Assembly (NCBI GenBank): GCA_037447655.1
Contig: JBBHKE010002788.1
Span: forward strand, 186,001 to 250,000
DNA length: 64,000 nt
Direction: 5' to 3'
Source of the DNA: Zygnema cylindricum
Taxonomy: Eukaryota > Streptophyta > Zygnematophyceae > Zygnematales > Zygnemataceae
Shown: piece after piece, positions 1 to 10,836 of the stretch
Layout of the letters: the number at the start of each line of letters is the position of its first letter
How positions within the stretch are numbered: the stretch's first letter is position 1
Translations under genes and position numbers: made by a program
The notes under the pieces: generated by a model
Database searches by the model: none
The model's input: the letters and a program-made list of their open reading frames with translations, nothing else
What the model was told of the DNA's origin: nothing

Positions 1-260
1 GTTTCGGGTATGAATTTTTTTGACTTTTGCGACCTCTGCTTTGTGGCGCGCGCTCAGTTTGGGGGCGGGGGGGCTTCGTACTATTTTCCATACTGGATCT
101 GTACGGACACCCACCTTTTACCAAATATATCGCGATGATTTATGTTGGTCAGACACCCACCTTTTACCAAATATTTCGCAATGATTTATATTGGTCCAGT
201 ACGATATATCGAGGACTTTGACGGATCGATAATCGATATACTGAATATCGAGATTATCGC
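1..260 (+). repeat. Dispersed repeat R1, copy 1
   Basis: A block of about 42 bp, from CACCCACCTTTTACC to TATATTGGTC-like sequence, occurs twice in tandem (about 109-150 and 151-193). It is followed by many ATCGAT/TATCG words. A diverged copy lies in the opposite orientation at about 12700-12930. No coding content is seen; the short open frames here are chance frames across the duplication. The repeat class is unknown. Confidence 0.45.
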
Positions 261-779
261 GATATTATTTTACCCTATACCCAACACTACCTGTAAGACC
301 AAACTGCAAAAAAAAACCAATTATTACTTGAAAAATGATCTTAGACTAGGTTAGGAAATGGGCTAAAGGCATAAGGAGAAAATTTAGGAGAAACCTTACC
401 ATGACACCGCAACCTTACCGGAATTGCAATTGCAATATTCCATCCTTGACCTAAGTTTTAGAAAAGAGTGCCCGCCATTGCATTCGCTTTTAATCTTTAC
501 TTAAAAAAGTAACAGTTGAAAAAAAATTGAAAAAAAAACATTTACAGTTTACAGTTTACGTAGCGTAACAGTTGGACAATCGTGTAAATTATTGTTTTCA
601 TATGACAGCGGACATTCCCAACCGCGGGAAAAATTTAACGGTCGCGATCACTTTTTAAAAAGTCGGAGCAAGTCAACAGGTTGGCAGTAAAATCTTATCA
701 CAGCTGTACCAAATTTGTACTATTGTGTACTTCGCTTGTATGATTATGACGTAGACGCTTAGCGCCTGCTTGATCGTAA
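261..779. other. Non-coding intergenic DNA
   Basis: This stretch is AT-rich, with short A-runs and a small triplicated TTTACAG motif near 540-560. I see no gene, RNA or mobile element in it. Confidence 0.5.
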
Positions 780-1052
780 CACAAAAAAATAAAATGCAGA
801 AAACAAGCGGATGCTAAGGATAATCACACACACGCGAGAGAGCATTTCACAGAAGCCAATCATACTCCACGGAGAATTTTGTCACAAAAGATTTGTTTAG
901 CCCTTCTCCAGCTCTCATGTCGGCTTTCTACCGCCAACGCATCTCTGTCGCCCTTCAACGTTCCCAAGCTTCGGCCATTATCCGATAGAGCACGGTGGCG
1001 ACTGATGGCCGAGGACTGCGAGACTTACCGACGCGCCACCCAGGGCATATAG
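780..1052 (+). CDS. Possible 3' terminal exon of an unrecognised gene
   Basis: One frame is open for 90 codons from a stop at 777-779 to TAG at 1050-1052, with no early ATG, as expected of an internal-to-terminal exon. The C-terminal half is compositionally protein-like, with basic, aromatic and acidic residues mixed and a motif near the end reading RWRLMAEDCETYRRATQGI. It is followed by a long U-rich stretch rich in TTTGT/TTTCT words and an AATAAA at 1294-1299, which resembles a plant 3' UTR. I do not recognise the protein. It could be a degenerate retroelement fragment or a chance frame. The exon start is undefined. Confidence 0.28.
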   Translation, partial: HKKIKCRKQADAKDNHTHAREHFTEANHTPRRILSQKICLALLQLSCRLSTANASLSPFNVPKLRPLSDRARWRLMAEDCETYRRATQGI

Positions 1053-1293
1053 ACGATATCCATAGTTTTGATCTTTAGTTGGGCGTAGTTTGAGGCTTTA
1101 GCGGCTAGGTTAGTTTGTAGTGTTTCATTTGTTTTGTTGTACTTGCTTTCTTTCTTTCTGTTTAGGCTTTTCTTGCATTTTTGTTGTGTTTTTAGTCCTT
1201 TAGGATTTTGGTCTTTAACCTTTGTTGGTCATCAATACTTTTTTGTGACAATCATGTTTTGTACTTTGATGGTATTACCATCGCGGTATTGGA

Positions 1294-1299
1294 AATAAA
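1294..1299 (+). terminator. Candidate poly(A) signal
   Basis: A canonical AATAAA follows about 240 bases of T-rich sequence downstream of the stop at 1052. It would be the near-upstream element for the putative exon ending there. Confidence 0.3.
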
Positions 1300-3143
1300 A
1301 TCTTCTTCTCTACGCCTCACGGTATCACTTCAAACGTAACCCACCAAACTGTACATTTAATGCGCACTATCGCCCACCAATAAAACGACTTCTACTATTG
1401 AAACAACAAAGTACACCAAAGTACATATAATACATTTCAACGGCAATTAACCGACGCTAATCTGAACGGTCATAAAACCAACAAACTGGAAACTTTGCTA
1501 TGATGCGAAACTAAACAACATTAAAACAAAGACCGAACTAAATGGACGAGCGTGCAATTACGCAACGGCCGATTACATATTTCATTCCAACATAGCCCAA
1601 CCGGTCAACCACCAAATGACGGATGCGATTTACAATTTCTTTGAAATATAATCGTATTGGCCTATTGGGAAACTCATGAAGCCCAATAGTTTACTATAAC
1701 AAGTATACTACTACATACATAATTTGTATAATCCTCGAGCAAATTAACACCAAATAAAAAATGGAATACCTCAACTGTTCAAAACCGACGTGAACCTCAT
1801 TGCCGACAAATAATCTATTGCGGGGCTAGTCCACCATATGTCAAAATTTTGTTTGATTTGCTATAGTATATGCACATGGGTTGTAAAATAGGCATATTAA
1901 CTAAAAAATCACAAATTGCTTAACATTGTGGTCAATACACGGCAATCTCCTTCAATAGGATTATAATGTGTTTATTTCTCTTTTTTTTCTTCAGTCGCCA
2001 TGTACTAAAATTGTTTCCATGGCACGTTTTACTAAGGCTTGTTATACGTCTATTATCAACTGGTGTTAAGTAAAGACGAAAGAGTTTGTTTTGTCTAGTG
2101 ATCCAACATCCAAATTCCAACAGTAAACTCACATAATATTTTCATGGGATTCGTCACGCTTCACTGTACACCGTGGTTTGAATTTTTGAATATTTGAATA
2201 GTTGTTGACCAGTGAATCAAATTATTTAAAAAAAAATCATTGTTCTAATACTTTATTACAACAATTGTGGCTATCTGTGTCCATTTTAAAGGTTTGTATT
2301 GAGCTACAAAAGCTAATATGGTTTGATTTGATTAAAGAACTAAACAGTGAGTGGTTCGGGGATAACCACTCAATACCTTGGATCTCTTTGCGTAATAAAC
2401 AAAAATAAAAATTCTTTGAAGTGCAAGACAAGTAGCTTTAAGACGTAGTATGTTCCACAACAATATTGGCTGGCAATGTAAATGAAACCCACAGCTGGGG
2501 AGAGAACTCCAGGAAAAAAAAAAAATTACACAAATGAGAGGGTAAAAAATGAGTTAAACAACAGTAGGAAACTAGGATTAGACGACTTGACCAAGAGATG
2601 TGTTTATGAAGTGATGCCTTTAATTTTTTTTTCAAATACTAGAGCATAAAATAATGAAAGATTAAAACCATGGAAAAGAACTTGAAAAATGGTTATATTT
2701 AAAAAAAACCTCTGTTCAAATGGGGCCAATAAACTAAAATTGGAACCGTGTACGAGAATGGGGCCCTTCTCCAAAAAATTTCGTAACTAAACTTCAAACA
2801 GAACTTTAAAACTCTTACTAAAAGAAAAATATAAGTACTTCTCAATTGACTGTACATGGTCTAAAGAAAAATAATTTATCAGATTCATGGTGGTCTACTT
2901 TGCGTCACAATACATAAAAAAATATTTGAAAACTCACATCGAAAAAAAAAAAAAAAAAAAAAAAATACAATTCTGTACACCTTTGTAAGAAAAAGTATTT
3001 ACGGTGATTTTGTAAGAAAAAATGGTGATAATAAATCCAAATTGAGTCCAATCTATGTTTGGAAACCAATTCATCTTCCCACTTGAGAGTTCGAAACCTC
3101 GCTTGAGAATTCAAATCCCCAACTTTAAAATTCAAATTTCCGC
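1300..3143. other. AT-rich intergenic DNA
   Basis: Nothing codes convincingly here. Short open frames at 1932-2132 and 2202-2635 overlap on both strands and have no recognisable motif. The right end would contain the 3' UTR of CCS, which is transcribed leftward. Confidence 0.5.
2942..2965 (+). repeat. A24 homopolymer
   Basis: An uninterrupted run of 24 A on the plus strand lies about 180 bases beyond the CCS stop codon. It could be the tail of an old retroposed insertion or a simple slippage tract. No target-site duplication was seen. Confidence 0.8.
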
Positions 3144-3392
3144 TTACTTTCCTGCAATTCCGCAAGTTCCTCCTGCCTTCCATATAATTGTCCCGTCACA
3201 CGCACACAAGCTCTTAACATCTCCCCCTCCACTCGACGCAATAACAAAAGCGACACCGTTTCCATGTCCGTTGCGGAAACCTACAGACCGTCCCACGAGA
3301 TCCGAAACCTTCAATCCCTTCACAACGCGACAAAATGTCGCATTTCCCGACTCGTTTGCAACCAAATCTGCGAGTTTCATGTCGACACCCGG
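3144..3392 (-). CDS. CCS: CCS terminal exon with CXC motif
   Basis: After a TTTTTTGCAG acceptor the exon opens with PGVDMKLADL. It continues through LKVSDLVGRSVG and ends with LCACDGTIIWKAGG and a short tail to TAA at 3146-3144. The Cys-Ala-Cys pair is the CXC motif of domain III, needed to transfer copper or the disulphide to SOD1. The exon encodes 82 residues. The intron before it is 394 bases. Confidence 0.85.
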   Translation of the reverse strand, partial: PGVDMKLADLVANESGNATFCRVVKGLKVSDLVGRSVGFRNGHGNGVAFVIASSGGGDVKSLCACDGTIIWKAGGTCGIAGK

Positions 3393-4181
3393 CTGCAAAA
3401 AATGGAGGGAGACAGAGAGAGGGAGGGAGAGAGAGAGAGAAAACATAGAAAAGGATGGTTTAGAAATAGTTCCTAGTTAATTTTCGTTTTTCATGGTGAT
3501 GCCAAAGAATAAATGTACATAAAAATAAATACTTAACCAAAAGCATGTCTAATTCGGAACAGTCGACTTGAAAATAGCTCTTCGATTATTTGAAATACAC
3601 TAAATCCTGAATGAACTTGCAGCATTTGAGTACACTTTGTTCCAAACCACCGCATAGCTTGGTACAACTTCAGTAGAATGTAGTCATAACCTTCAAAAAT
3701 CTACTTCAAAATTGAAAAAAAATGCGGAAATTTCATAAATTTTTGTAAAATCCTAAAGAAATCGGCGCAAAGTTTTGGCTGCTGACCTGAGCGTAGGGCT
3801 CTCCCGTGCTGGCGGGCCCCTGTGTGACGTCACCATAGGTGTGCACAGCCCATGCTGTGGCGCCAGCTGGCAGACGGCCGAAGGATGCGTCTACTTGCGC
3901 CAGCTGGCAGCCCAGCTGGCAGAAGCGAACCACGCCAAAGGAGGGAGAGGAGAATTCCACCACGGCAGAGGGAAGGGAGAGGTCTGGAGAGGGGGAGGGG
4001 GAGGGAGAGAGTTAAGAAAGTGAGCAGGATGTAAGAGGAGGTGGGGGGAGAATGGAAGGGAGATGAAGGATGGAAGGGGTGGAGTGTGAGGGAGAGGGAG
4101 AGGAAGAGGGAGGGGAACGGGAGGGGGATGGGAAGATGGAGACGGAGGGAGAGATATAGATAAATATAGAGAGAGGGATGG

Positions 4182-4212
<31 letters not shown>

Positions 4213-4364
4213 TGAGAGAGGGAGAGAGCACCTTGGCGATCCATGTCCCACCAGTTTGTACTTCTTCCTTGTGGCTGCGAGGGCGGCTGTGAGTTCCTCC
4301 ACAGAGGCATTTCCGAGAACTCGCACGATTTTGTGTTTCAGAATGATAGTCACAGTTTGAACAC
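3144..4364 (-). CDS. CCS: Copper chaperone for superoxide dismutase, partial gene (three exons seen)
   Basis: CCS delivers copper to Cu/Zn superoxide dismutase and oxidises its disulphide, in cytosol and plastid. Three minus-strand exons (4364-4232, 3983-3787, 3392-3144) align in order with plant CCS: the end of the metal-binding domain I, the SOD-like domain II, and the C-terminal domain III. Key motifs are KIVRVLGNASVEELTAAL in domain I, FGVVRF and YGDVTQGPASTGE in domain II, and LKVSDLVGRSVG and LCACDGTIIW, with its CXC pair, in domain III. The exon carrying the MxCxxC copper site was not found between 4365 and 5182 or on a scan further right. The last splice is in phase. The first is off by one base, suggesting an indel. 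Retrotransposon A lies 818 bp upstream and may sit within the gene. Function is inferred from homology. Confidence 0.88.
3787..3983 (-). CDS. CCS: CCS exon encoding the SOD-like domain
   Basis: This 197-base GC-rich exon encodes the segment from the domain I/II linker through AVVEFSSPSFGVVRF to the GPASTGEPYAQ loop. As in plant CCS, most SOD metal ligands are missing. One histidine of the SOD HxH motif remains (AVHTYGD). It ends in CAG before a GT donor at 3786-3785 and joins the terminal exon in phase 0. The repeated CAGCTGGC words within it are codon-level repeats. Confidence 0.85.
3984..4231 (-). repeat. CT-rich low-complexity intron of CCS
   Basis: On the minus strand this 248-base intron is almost entirely CT/CCT/TCTC, with a (CT)n core near 4180-4215. 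It ends in a long polypyrimidine tract and CAG acceptor at 3986-3984. Long serine/leucine/proline reading frames on the minus strand, and arginine/glutamate ones on the plus strand, are artefacts of this composition. Confidence 0.75.
4232..4364 (-). CDS. CCS: CCS exon encoding the end of domain I
   Basis: The exon follows an acceptor with a T-rich tract and CAG (CAG at 4367-4365) and ends at a GT donor (4231-4230). It encodes the second half of the heavy-metal-associated ferredoxin-like fold. It has 133 bases and leaves two bases of a split codon. The next exon needs only one to stay in the CCS frame. Confidence 0.82.
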
Positions 4365-5182
4365 CTGGTTGAAAAATAAAAATAAAGAAAAGAGAACGTA
4401 AATGAAATTACTTTGTATTTTTAATTTTAAAGCGAGTGGTTGCTATTTCCTATATACGCCATAGAATGCACATTTTTGGACGAATCAAGATGCAGAAATT
4501 AAATGAATTAATAAATTACCCATGTAGAGAAATGAAATATCGATGTCAAAAATTAAAAATTTTGTCAAATCCTACTGTTCTATTTCCCCACATTGTCTTT
4601 AATTTGTGAAATGTAACCTGAATAAAAATGTCAAATTTGTGAGTGAAAGTAAATATTCATTTTTGGTCGCGACATCAATCTCAAGTTGTTGCTTTCTTTA
4701 ATGTTAAACAAATCAATCTATTGCAGTGCAAATGGTATAAATTTCATCTATAGCTCCTTTTTTTGATTCGTAACACTGTTTCTGTTGTAAATAAAAATGA
4801 AACAAAAACAAACTGTAAGAAAGCATAACAGCTATAGTTTATATTAATAACAATTTTTTTCCTCACCGTTTACTCTTTTATTTCCCCTTCACCGATTTCG
4901 CACATCCTCCACACGGCATGAAACCCCAAAACTCAGTCTGCATAGCACAACGTAACAGAACGGTACGGATTAGATTTCACATGGAACTTTGGTAAAGTGC
5001 ATGGTGTTGGAGAGACTTATTACAAAGAAAGTATCGTGGCAAAGAAGTTGTAAACTGAAAGCATTAAGAAAATTGTCCGATCGACCCTCTATTAAGTTTA
5101 TGAATGCTTTCTATTTTTCGTTGCAAATGATGTAAGGGTTTCATAGAAAGTTATGGACACAAAAATATTGGAAAGGAAAATC
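4365..5182. other. AT-rich DNA upstream of the CCS exons
   Basis: This is probably intron or 5' flank of CCS. No exon with an MxCxxC motif is visible on the minus strand. It ends at the 5' LTR of element A. Confidence 0.5.
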
Positions 5183-5738
5183 TGATAGGATATTGTACTG
5201 AGCACTTACTTAGCGACGAGATACTCTTGTAGCTAAAGTAGCGACAACTAGCGACGAAAGTAGTCTCATCGCTAAATATTTGAAGTGACGTAGAAGTTAG
5301 CGACGAAGTAGTTTCGTCGTTGGATATTAGAAGTGACGTAGAAAATGTTTGTTCGTTTCGTTTCACGCAATTTCTGGTTGTACCTTACAAGTGACGTTGA
5401 AATTATTTGTTCGTTTTCGTTCACGTAAAGTCTAGTCGTACCGTGTAGTTCAAGTCGGTTCACAGTTGACCTTTTCTAGTCTGACCTTGTTGTTCAAACC
5501 GGTTCGTAGTTTTCGGTCGTATGTTTCGGCGCGTTGACTCTTACACGTTTTAGTTGTGTACATATATTTATACTTGTTGGGACTTAGTGGTTATCTATCT
5601 TTTTGGAGGAGGCGTAGAAAGGTCAGAAGTAAAAGGAATGAAGAAAAGAAGTTGTATAAGCATTGTGCTTAACATATTGAATGTTTTTGGAGGGACACCA
5701 TTGTTGTGTGTGTATTTTATTTTGTCTGTAATCTTTTA
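5183..5738 (+). repeat. 5' LTR of element A
   Basis: The LTR starts TGATAGGATATT and matches TGTTAGGATATT at 10441. It contains a repeated GCGACGAAGTAGTTTCGTCG-type motif and two related blocks of about 60 bp with GTTCAAGTCGGTTC. It ends near 5738 (TA in place of the usual CA). A TATATATTTATA-like sequence near 5560 is a candidate promoter element. Confidence 0.85.
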
Positions 5739-5775
5739 ATTCGTATTGGAGGGGGTTACTGCAACACTTGCCGGT

Positions 5776-7119
5776 ATGGCGGAGAAAGGGAAATCCCCGG
5801 CGGAACTTGGTGGGGGAGTTAGTGGAGGAGGAGTTACAGGGACACAATATGATGAGTATGACGAATGGGGTGAGAAAAATGTGAAGATGGACGAAGGAAC
5901 GTTTGAACGCTTTCAAGAGTTTCTCAAAACATAAGATTATGATCGAGATGGAGGAGTAAGTGGAGACTCACGCAATTCAAAGATAATAAAGAATATAAAA
6001 AAGGGAAATCTAAACTTTATAAGGAAGAGGAGGAGAGCGACGATGATGATCTTAAAGTGTTTAATAAGACCATTGTCTTCACGGGTTCTAACTATGCAAT
6101 TTGGAAGAGATACATTCGAGGAGCATTCACACCGAAAAAACTTTGGGACATCGTTATCGGGGAAGAAACACGACCGAATCCTTCTAAGGATCCGGCCGGA
6201 GCAAAGAAGTGGGACAAGAAAGATATGGCGGCCTCCACCGCACTAATACAAAGTTGTGCTAGTTCTATGCATGAACATCTTCTAACTCATGATAGTGCTT
6301 AAGATTGTTGGACCGCTTTGCAAAATGGGTTTGAAAATGGAATTGAGGCAAATGAAAATTATCTCTTTGAGGAGTATATTGGGTTTAGAATGAAGGAGAA
6401 TGAGTCCATTGATGATGGAGTCAAAAGGTTTAATGTTAGAACAACTCAACTCACTCAATAACTTCCCTACAAAAAAAGAGAGGTTGTTTGTTATCATAAT
6501 GAGTCTTCCAAGCAAGTTTGCTGTAGCAAAGGAGGTCATCAAAGGGCGAGAGAAACCGACAATGGCATACGCTATCAACCACTTGAAGAGTACGGAGAAG
6601 GAGAAGGCAACATCGAAAGAAGATAATAAAGGGTCATCTTATCCGAGTTATCAAGAGGAGGATGACGGAGGAGCTTACAACTTAAGGGGATCTAGGGGGA
6701 GAGGAGGTGGACCTCGTGGACGAGGAGGCAGGTCACAAGGCCTAAGGAGAGGCTCATATCAACGTGAAACCTCTCAGATGACATGCTACAATTGTAACGA
6801 GACAGGGCATGGCTCATTTGAATGCGCAAACAAGAGCAAACGGTGTAACATCTGTCATAAATGGGGACACACTAGTCGCGGTTGTTATCGAAACAAGGGA
6901 AACAATCGCGGAGGGGGACAGTTCAGAGGTGGAGGAAGTCGAGGAAGTGGAGGAAGTGGAGGAAGTGGAAGTAGCTCATCAGGTAGAGGGGATTTTGTTG
7001 GGGATGGGCCAATGGGACAGGATCAAGAATTTTTCGTTTCACTTATCGAGGAATCACAAGAAAAGTATGAGGATATCATATTTCACGCACGAGGCAAGGA
7101 GAGTAAGGGGAAGTTTAAC
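5776..7119 (+). pseudogene. gag: Element A gag remnant with two CCHC knuckles
   Basis: Gag forms the virus-like particle and binds RNA. A start at 5776 opens a glycine-rich N-terminus that stops at 5934. The GSNYAIWKRYIRGAF segment typical of Copia gag N-termini lies at 6084-6128, and stops at 6303 split the frame. From 6400 a frame encodes the rest of gag, an RGG-rich linker, two zinc knuckles (CYNCNETGHGSFEC and CNICHKWGHTSRGC, 6784-6886) and a Gly/Ser-rich tract. Two knuckles instead of one distinguishes A from the other elements here. Confidence 0.85.
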
Positions 7120-7362
7120 AGTTGGATCATAGATTCAGATGCTACACATCACATGTGTTCTGATCCAGGATTATTTAGTGACATTAGGAAACTCACTATA
7201 CCAAAATCCATCATAGTGGCTAATGGTTCGATGATGGTCATCGATACAGTGGGAACAGTACGGTTGGATATACCGACACAAGATAGGGAAGGGAAAACTA
7301 GAGTCAACAGAGTAAGCTTTAACAATGTGCTTTATAATCTGGAGGGTGCATTAATCTCTTAA
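7120..7362 (+). pseudogene. Element A protease remnant
   Basis: WIIDSDATHHMC at about 7123-7158 corresponds to the Copia aspartic protease signature, but the DSGA glycine is aspartate. The frame runs on through the flap-region strand NNVLYN and stops at 7360-7362, so the polyprotein cannot continue into integrase. Confidence 0.8.
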
Positions 7363-7554
7363 GTGTCCCACAACTTCAAAAGAAAGGAGGAAGAGGCACA
7401 TGCTTGGAAGGAGGTAGAATCATTTTGAGTAGTAAAACATAGCCATTTGCAGAAGGCATTGTGATTGAAAATACGCAAAGTAGGTTGATTTGGAGAAAAC
7501 CAAAAAATAGGACGGCACATGAAGAAGGTCATCTCCAATCGGCAGAGGTCAACA

Positions 7555-8459
7555 AGGAGGACCTCATGTTGTGGCACCATCGTATGTGTCACACTTGAGA
7601 GAGTAACATTAAGGAGATGGATTGTCATGGGGCAGTTCGAGGACTAGATGTGGCGACACAAGAGAAGGTCATTGGATGTTTTGGATGCACAAAAGGGAAG
7701 CATAAAAGGAAGCCTCATCCGGTGAAAGATCTTCAATTCAAAGCGAAAACCCCTCTAGATCTAGTCCATGTAGATCTTTGTGGGGACACACATCTAGAAA
7801 CCATTGGAAAAAATAAATACATTATGGTGATAGTTGATGATTTTAGCGGAAAGACATGGGTATATCTTTTAAAAGCTAAGTCGGACGCTCTTGAATCATT
7901 TAAAGACTTTGTGGTCATGGTTGAGAGGAAAAGTGGGAGTCAGGTAAATGCGGTACGCTCGAACCGTGGAGGTGAATTTCTTGCTTTCGCTGATTATTGT
8001 AAAGAGACGTGGATTAAGCAGCAGTTCACGGCTCCTTATTCCCCACAATCAAATAGAATAGCAGAGAGGAAGAATCGGACATTGCAAGAGATGGTGCAAG
8101 CCATGCTCCATACGACGAAACTAACACATCGTCTTTGGGGAGAAGCAATCAGGGCAGTTAACCATATAACCAACAGGAGAATAAATTCCACTTTGGGCAA
8201 CAAAACACCAAAGGAACTTTGGAGTGGACAAATCCCTACGGTAAAACACTTAAGGATTTGGGGATGTGAGGCTATGGGATACATAGAGGAAAGAAATCCG
8301 GAGGGAAAGTTTGTTGCACGGTCATTGGAAGGATATTTTGTGGGATATAGTGAGAACTCAATGCAGTATAGGATTTACAACCCAGTTACAAAAAGGGTTA
8401 AAGAGTCTAGAAATGTGAAGTTTAATGAGAAACTTGGAATGGATGGTGAAAGGAGCTAA
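7555..8459 (+). pseudogene. Element A integrase remnant
   Basis: An HHCC zinc-binding region (LWHHR...CFGC) is interrupted by a stop near 7600. The rve core follows: DLVHVDLCG keeps the first acidic residue, VRSNRGGEF has Asn in place of the second Asp, and NRIAERKNRTLQEM keeps the Glu. The GKEY-like C-terminal part reaches YFVGYSENSMQYRIYNP. Losing the second catalytic Asp would inactivate integration. Confidence 0.85.
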
Positions 8460-9060
8460 TGAGTCCAAACGAGCTCAAGATGATGAAGAGGAGAGTCATT
8501 ATGAGAAGTTTACTGGAGAGGAGGAGGAAGAGGAGGACGTTTTGATAAAGGTAAGGACGAAAAAAAAGGTGCGATTTGTATAAAAAACCTTTAGAGAAAG
8601 TTTCGACACCTAAGCTTAGCGGCACCGAATCACAAGGAAAAAAGGTCATCAAAGAATCACATACTAGCACTGACAACGTGACATCAGAAGAGACACCCCT
8701 AGAGAAAGAGGATGATGACAAGATTGAGAACAGTGATTCGGATAAAGAATTTGCAAAAGACGTACGGAGAAGTAAGAGATCCACTAAAGGGAAGGCACCG
8801 GAACGATTTTCACCTGGATAGTTATGTAAAAAGCACACCAGCTACCAAAGGGCAATTTCCGAAATTAGATAAGGAAGGGCGGAATCTTTTCTCTTATGAA
8901 AGGCAATAACAGAAAATCGTCTAGCGAATCCTCAATCAAACCAAGAGGCTCGAGACTCGAACGAATAGGAGAAGAAATGGAAACCGACGTTTATCAAAAA
9001 ATGTAATTCTGTAAAATTGAATATATGTTTTGAAGAAGTAGATTTACCGGTTGGTAAGAA
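8460..9060 (+). pseudogene. Element A integrase-RT linker remnant
   Basis: Acidic and lysine-rich frames, for example at 8576-8821 with RRSKRSTKGKAPERF, correspond to the variable linker between integrase and RT. Several stops interrupt it. Confidence 0.6.
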
Positions 9061-9783
9061 AGCGATTAACTCAAAGTGGGTTTTTAAGACAAAGACGGGA
9101 GCGTCGGGATAAATTCTTAAGTATAAGGCACGGTTAGTATGTAATGGTTTCCAGCATAAGGAAGGTATTGACTATTCGGAGACATTTGCCCCTATAGTTA
9201 AATTCGATTCATTGCGCCCAATTATTGCAATGGCGGCGGCGGGAGGAATGCACATCCAACAAATGGATGTGCAGACGGCCTTTTTAAATGGTGAATTGGA
9301 GGAAGAGGTGTATATGAAAATTCTAGAGGGAGTTCTTGGAAAGAATGGTAAAGTATGGAGGTTGTGGAAGGCTTTGTATAGTTTGAAGCAAGCACCGAGA
9401 ACATGGAACCATAAAATTCTCAAGGTTTTATTAATTTTGGGATTTAAGAGGCTTACTGCAGATTGTGGAGTGTATATTCGGGGAGAAGGTTGGGACATGA
9501 TAATATTTAGTGTATACGTCGATGACTTCATTCCTATCTCTCACAACTTGGAGTTACTTGGAGAATTAAAGATTGAATTTTGAAAGCACATTAGAATTAC
9601 AGATTTAGGGGATGCACAATACATTGTGGGAATTCAGATTCTGAGGAAGAGGAACGGAGACATAAAGTTGAGCCAAGAGCTATATGCAAAAGAGGTACTA
9701 GAAAGATTTGGGTTCTTAGATTGTAAGCCACTTGGAACTCCCCTTGTTCCTCGTATAGGGAGGCAGTTGGAAGCTTAATGTAT
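9061..9783 (+). pseudogene. Element A reverse transcriptase remnant
   Basis: RVT_2-type motifs appear in order: NSKWVFKTK, YKARLVCNGFQHKEGIDYSETFAP across a stop near 9110, QQMDVQTAFLNGELEEEVYM, LYSLKQAPRTWN and the catalytic YVDD at 9514-9525. A stop at 9581-9583 and a further frame change near 9775 break the frame. Confidence 0.85.
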
Positions 9784-10407
9784 TTGAGTGTCGGTACTAG
9801 GCCAGACATTAGTGCCGCAGTGAGTGTGGTTAGTCGGTATTGTAGCAATCCGAAAAAAATACATTGGGAGGCAGTGAAGAGAATCTTTAGATATTTGGCT
9901 GGAGCACTTAGTCTTGGAATTGTTTATAGGAAAGGTGAGAGCTTGAGCTGTTATACATATTGTGATGCCCACTATGGAGGTGACCATGATACAGGAAGGT
10001 CTACGTCAAGATATGTGTTTTTACTCGCAGAAGGAGCTATCTCGTGGAATTCCCGTTTGCAACCTACTCTGGCACTTTCATCAACAGAGGCGGAGTATAT
10101 GGCTGCATGTCATGCTGCAAAGAATGTTGTGTGGATTAAAGAATTTCTATCAGAGGTTCGAGTGTAAAAACAATGCATGCAAATTCTAAGTGATAATATG
10201 TCTTCTATTGCACTTAGTAAAAATCCTATTTTGCATAAGCTCACTAAACACATTAAAATTCAGTGGCATTTTGTTCGAGATTTGGCTGCGGAAAAAGAAA
10301 CAAAGTTTTCGTTTGTTCCTACAAAAGAACAAGCTGTTGACATGTTAACCAAAGCAGCATTGAAGGAAGTCTTTGAAATGGGAAAGAAGTTAGTGGCCAT
10401 GGAGTAA
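9778..10407 (+). pseudogene. Element A RNase H remnant
   Basis: TRPDISAAVSVVSRY leads into the Copia RNase H, with YCDAHYGGD, LSSTEAEYMA and DNMSSIALSKNP. A stop at 10165-10167 separates the last 76 codons, which hold HIKIQWHFVRD and VDMLTKA. The stop codon is 33 bases before the 3' LTR. Confidence 0.85.
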
Positions 10408-10427
10408 GAGGGGCTTTTAGTGTCTCA

Positions 10428-10440
10428 GTAAGAGGGGGAA
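10428..10440 (+). promoter_or_regulatory. Polypurine tract of element A
   Basis: GTAAGAGGGGGAA lies immediately upstream of the 3' LTR start TGTTAGGATATT and would prime plus-strand DNA synthesis. Confidence 0.8.
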
Positions 10441-10836
10441 TGTTAGGATATTATGCTGAGCACTTATTTAGCGATGAGATACTCACGTAGCTAAAGTAGC
10501 GACGACTAACGACGAAGTAGTTTCGTCGCTGGATATTAGAAGTGACGTAGAAAATGTTTGTTTGTTTCGTTTCACGCAAGTTCTGGTCATACTGTACAAG
10601 TGACATGGAAATTATTTGTTCGTTTTGGTTCACGTAAAGTGTAGTTGTACCGTGTAGTTCAAGTCGGTTCACGATTGACCTTTTCTAGTCTTACCGTGTA
10701 GTTCAAACCGGTTCGCAGTTTTCGGTCGTTTGTTTCGGCACGTTGAATCTTACACGTTTAGTTGTGTACATATATATACTTGTTGGGACTTAGTGGTTAT
10801 CTATCTTTTTGGAGGCGTAGCTTGTTAAGGAGGCGT
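10441..10836 (+). repeat. Truncated 3' LTR of element A
   Basis: It matches the first ~400 bp of the 5' LTR and then breaks off at GGAGGCGT, where a B-family LTR in the opposite orientation begins. Confidence 0.85.

Larger units (their letters stand above)
5183..10836 (+). mobile_element. Ty1/copia retrotransposon A, 3'-truncated and inactive
   Basis: The element has a 556-bp 5' LTR, an internal region with gag, protease, integrase, reverse transcriptase and RNase H in Ty1/copia order, a polypurine tract, and a 3' LTR cut off after 396 bp. Unlike every other Copia family in the window, its LTR has no visible tRNA-like module and no initiator-tRNA anticodon-type primer site. The open frames are broken by several stops and frameshifts, the protease active site is altered and one integrase acidic residue is lost, so it is dead. 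The right target-site duplication is gone because of truncation. Confidence 0.9.

Noticed and set aside
3055-3480. 141-codon plus-strand frame
   Set aside because: It is the antisense shadow of the CCS terminal exon and its CT-rich intron.
4012-4310. Long serine/leucine/proline frames on the minus strand and Arg/Glu frames on the plus strand
   Set aside because: They are produced by the CT/GA-rich intron of CCS; only the part before the donor at 4231 is coding.
5739-5760. Initiator tRNA anticodon-type primer site in element A
   Set aside because: The sequence after the A LTR does not resemble GGTTATGGGCCC, and I could not assign a tRNA.
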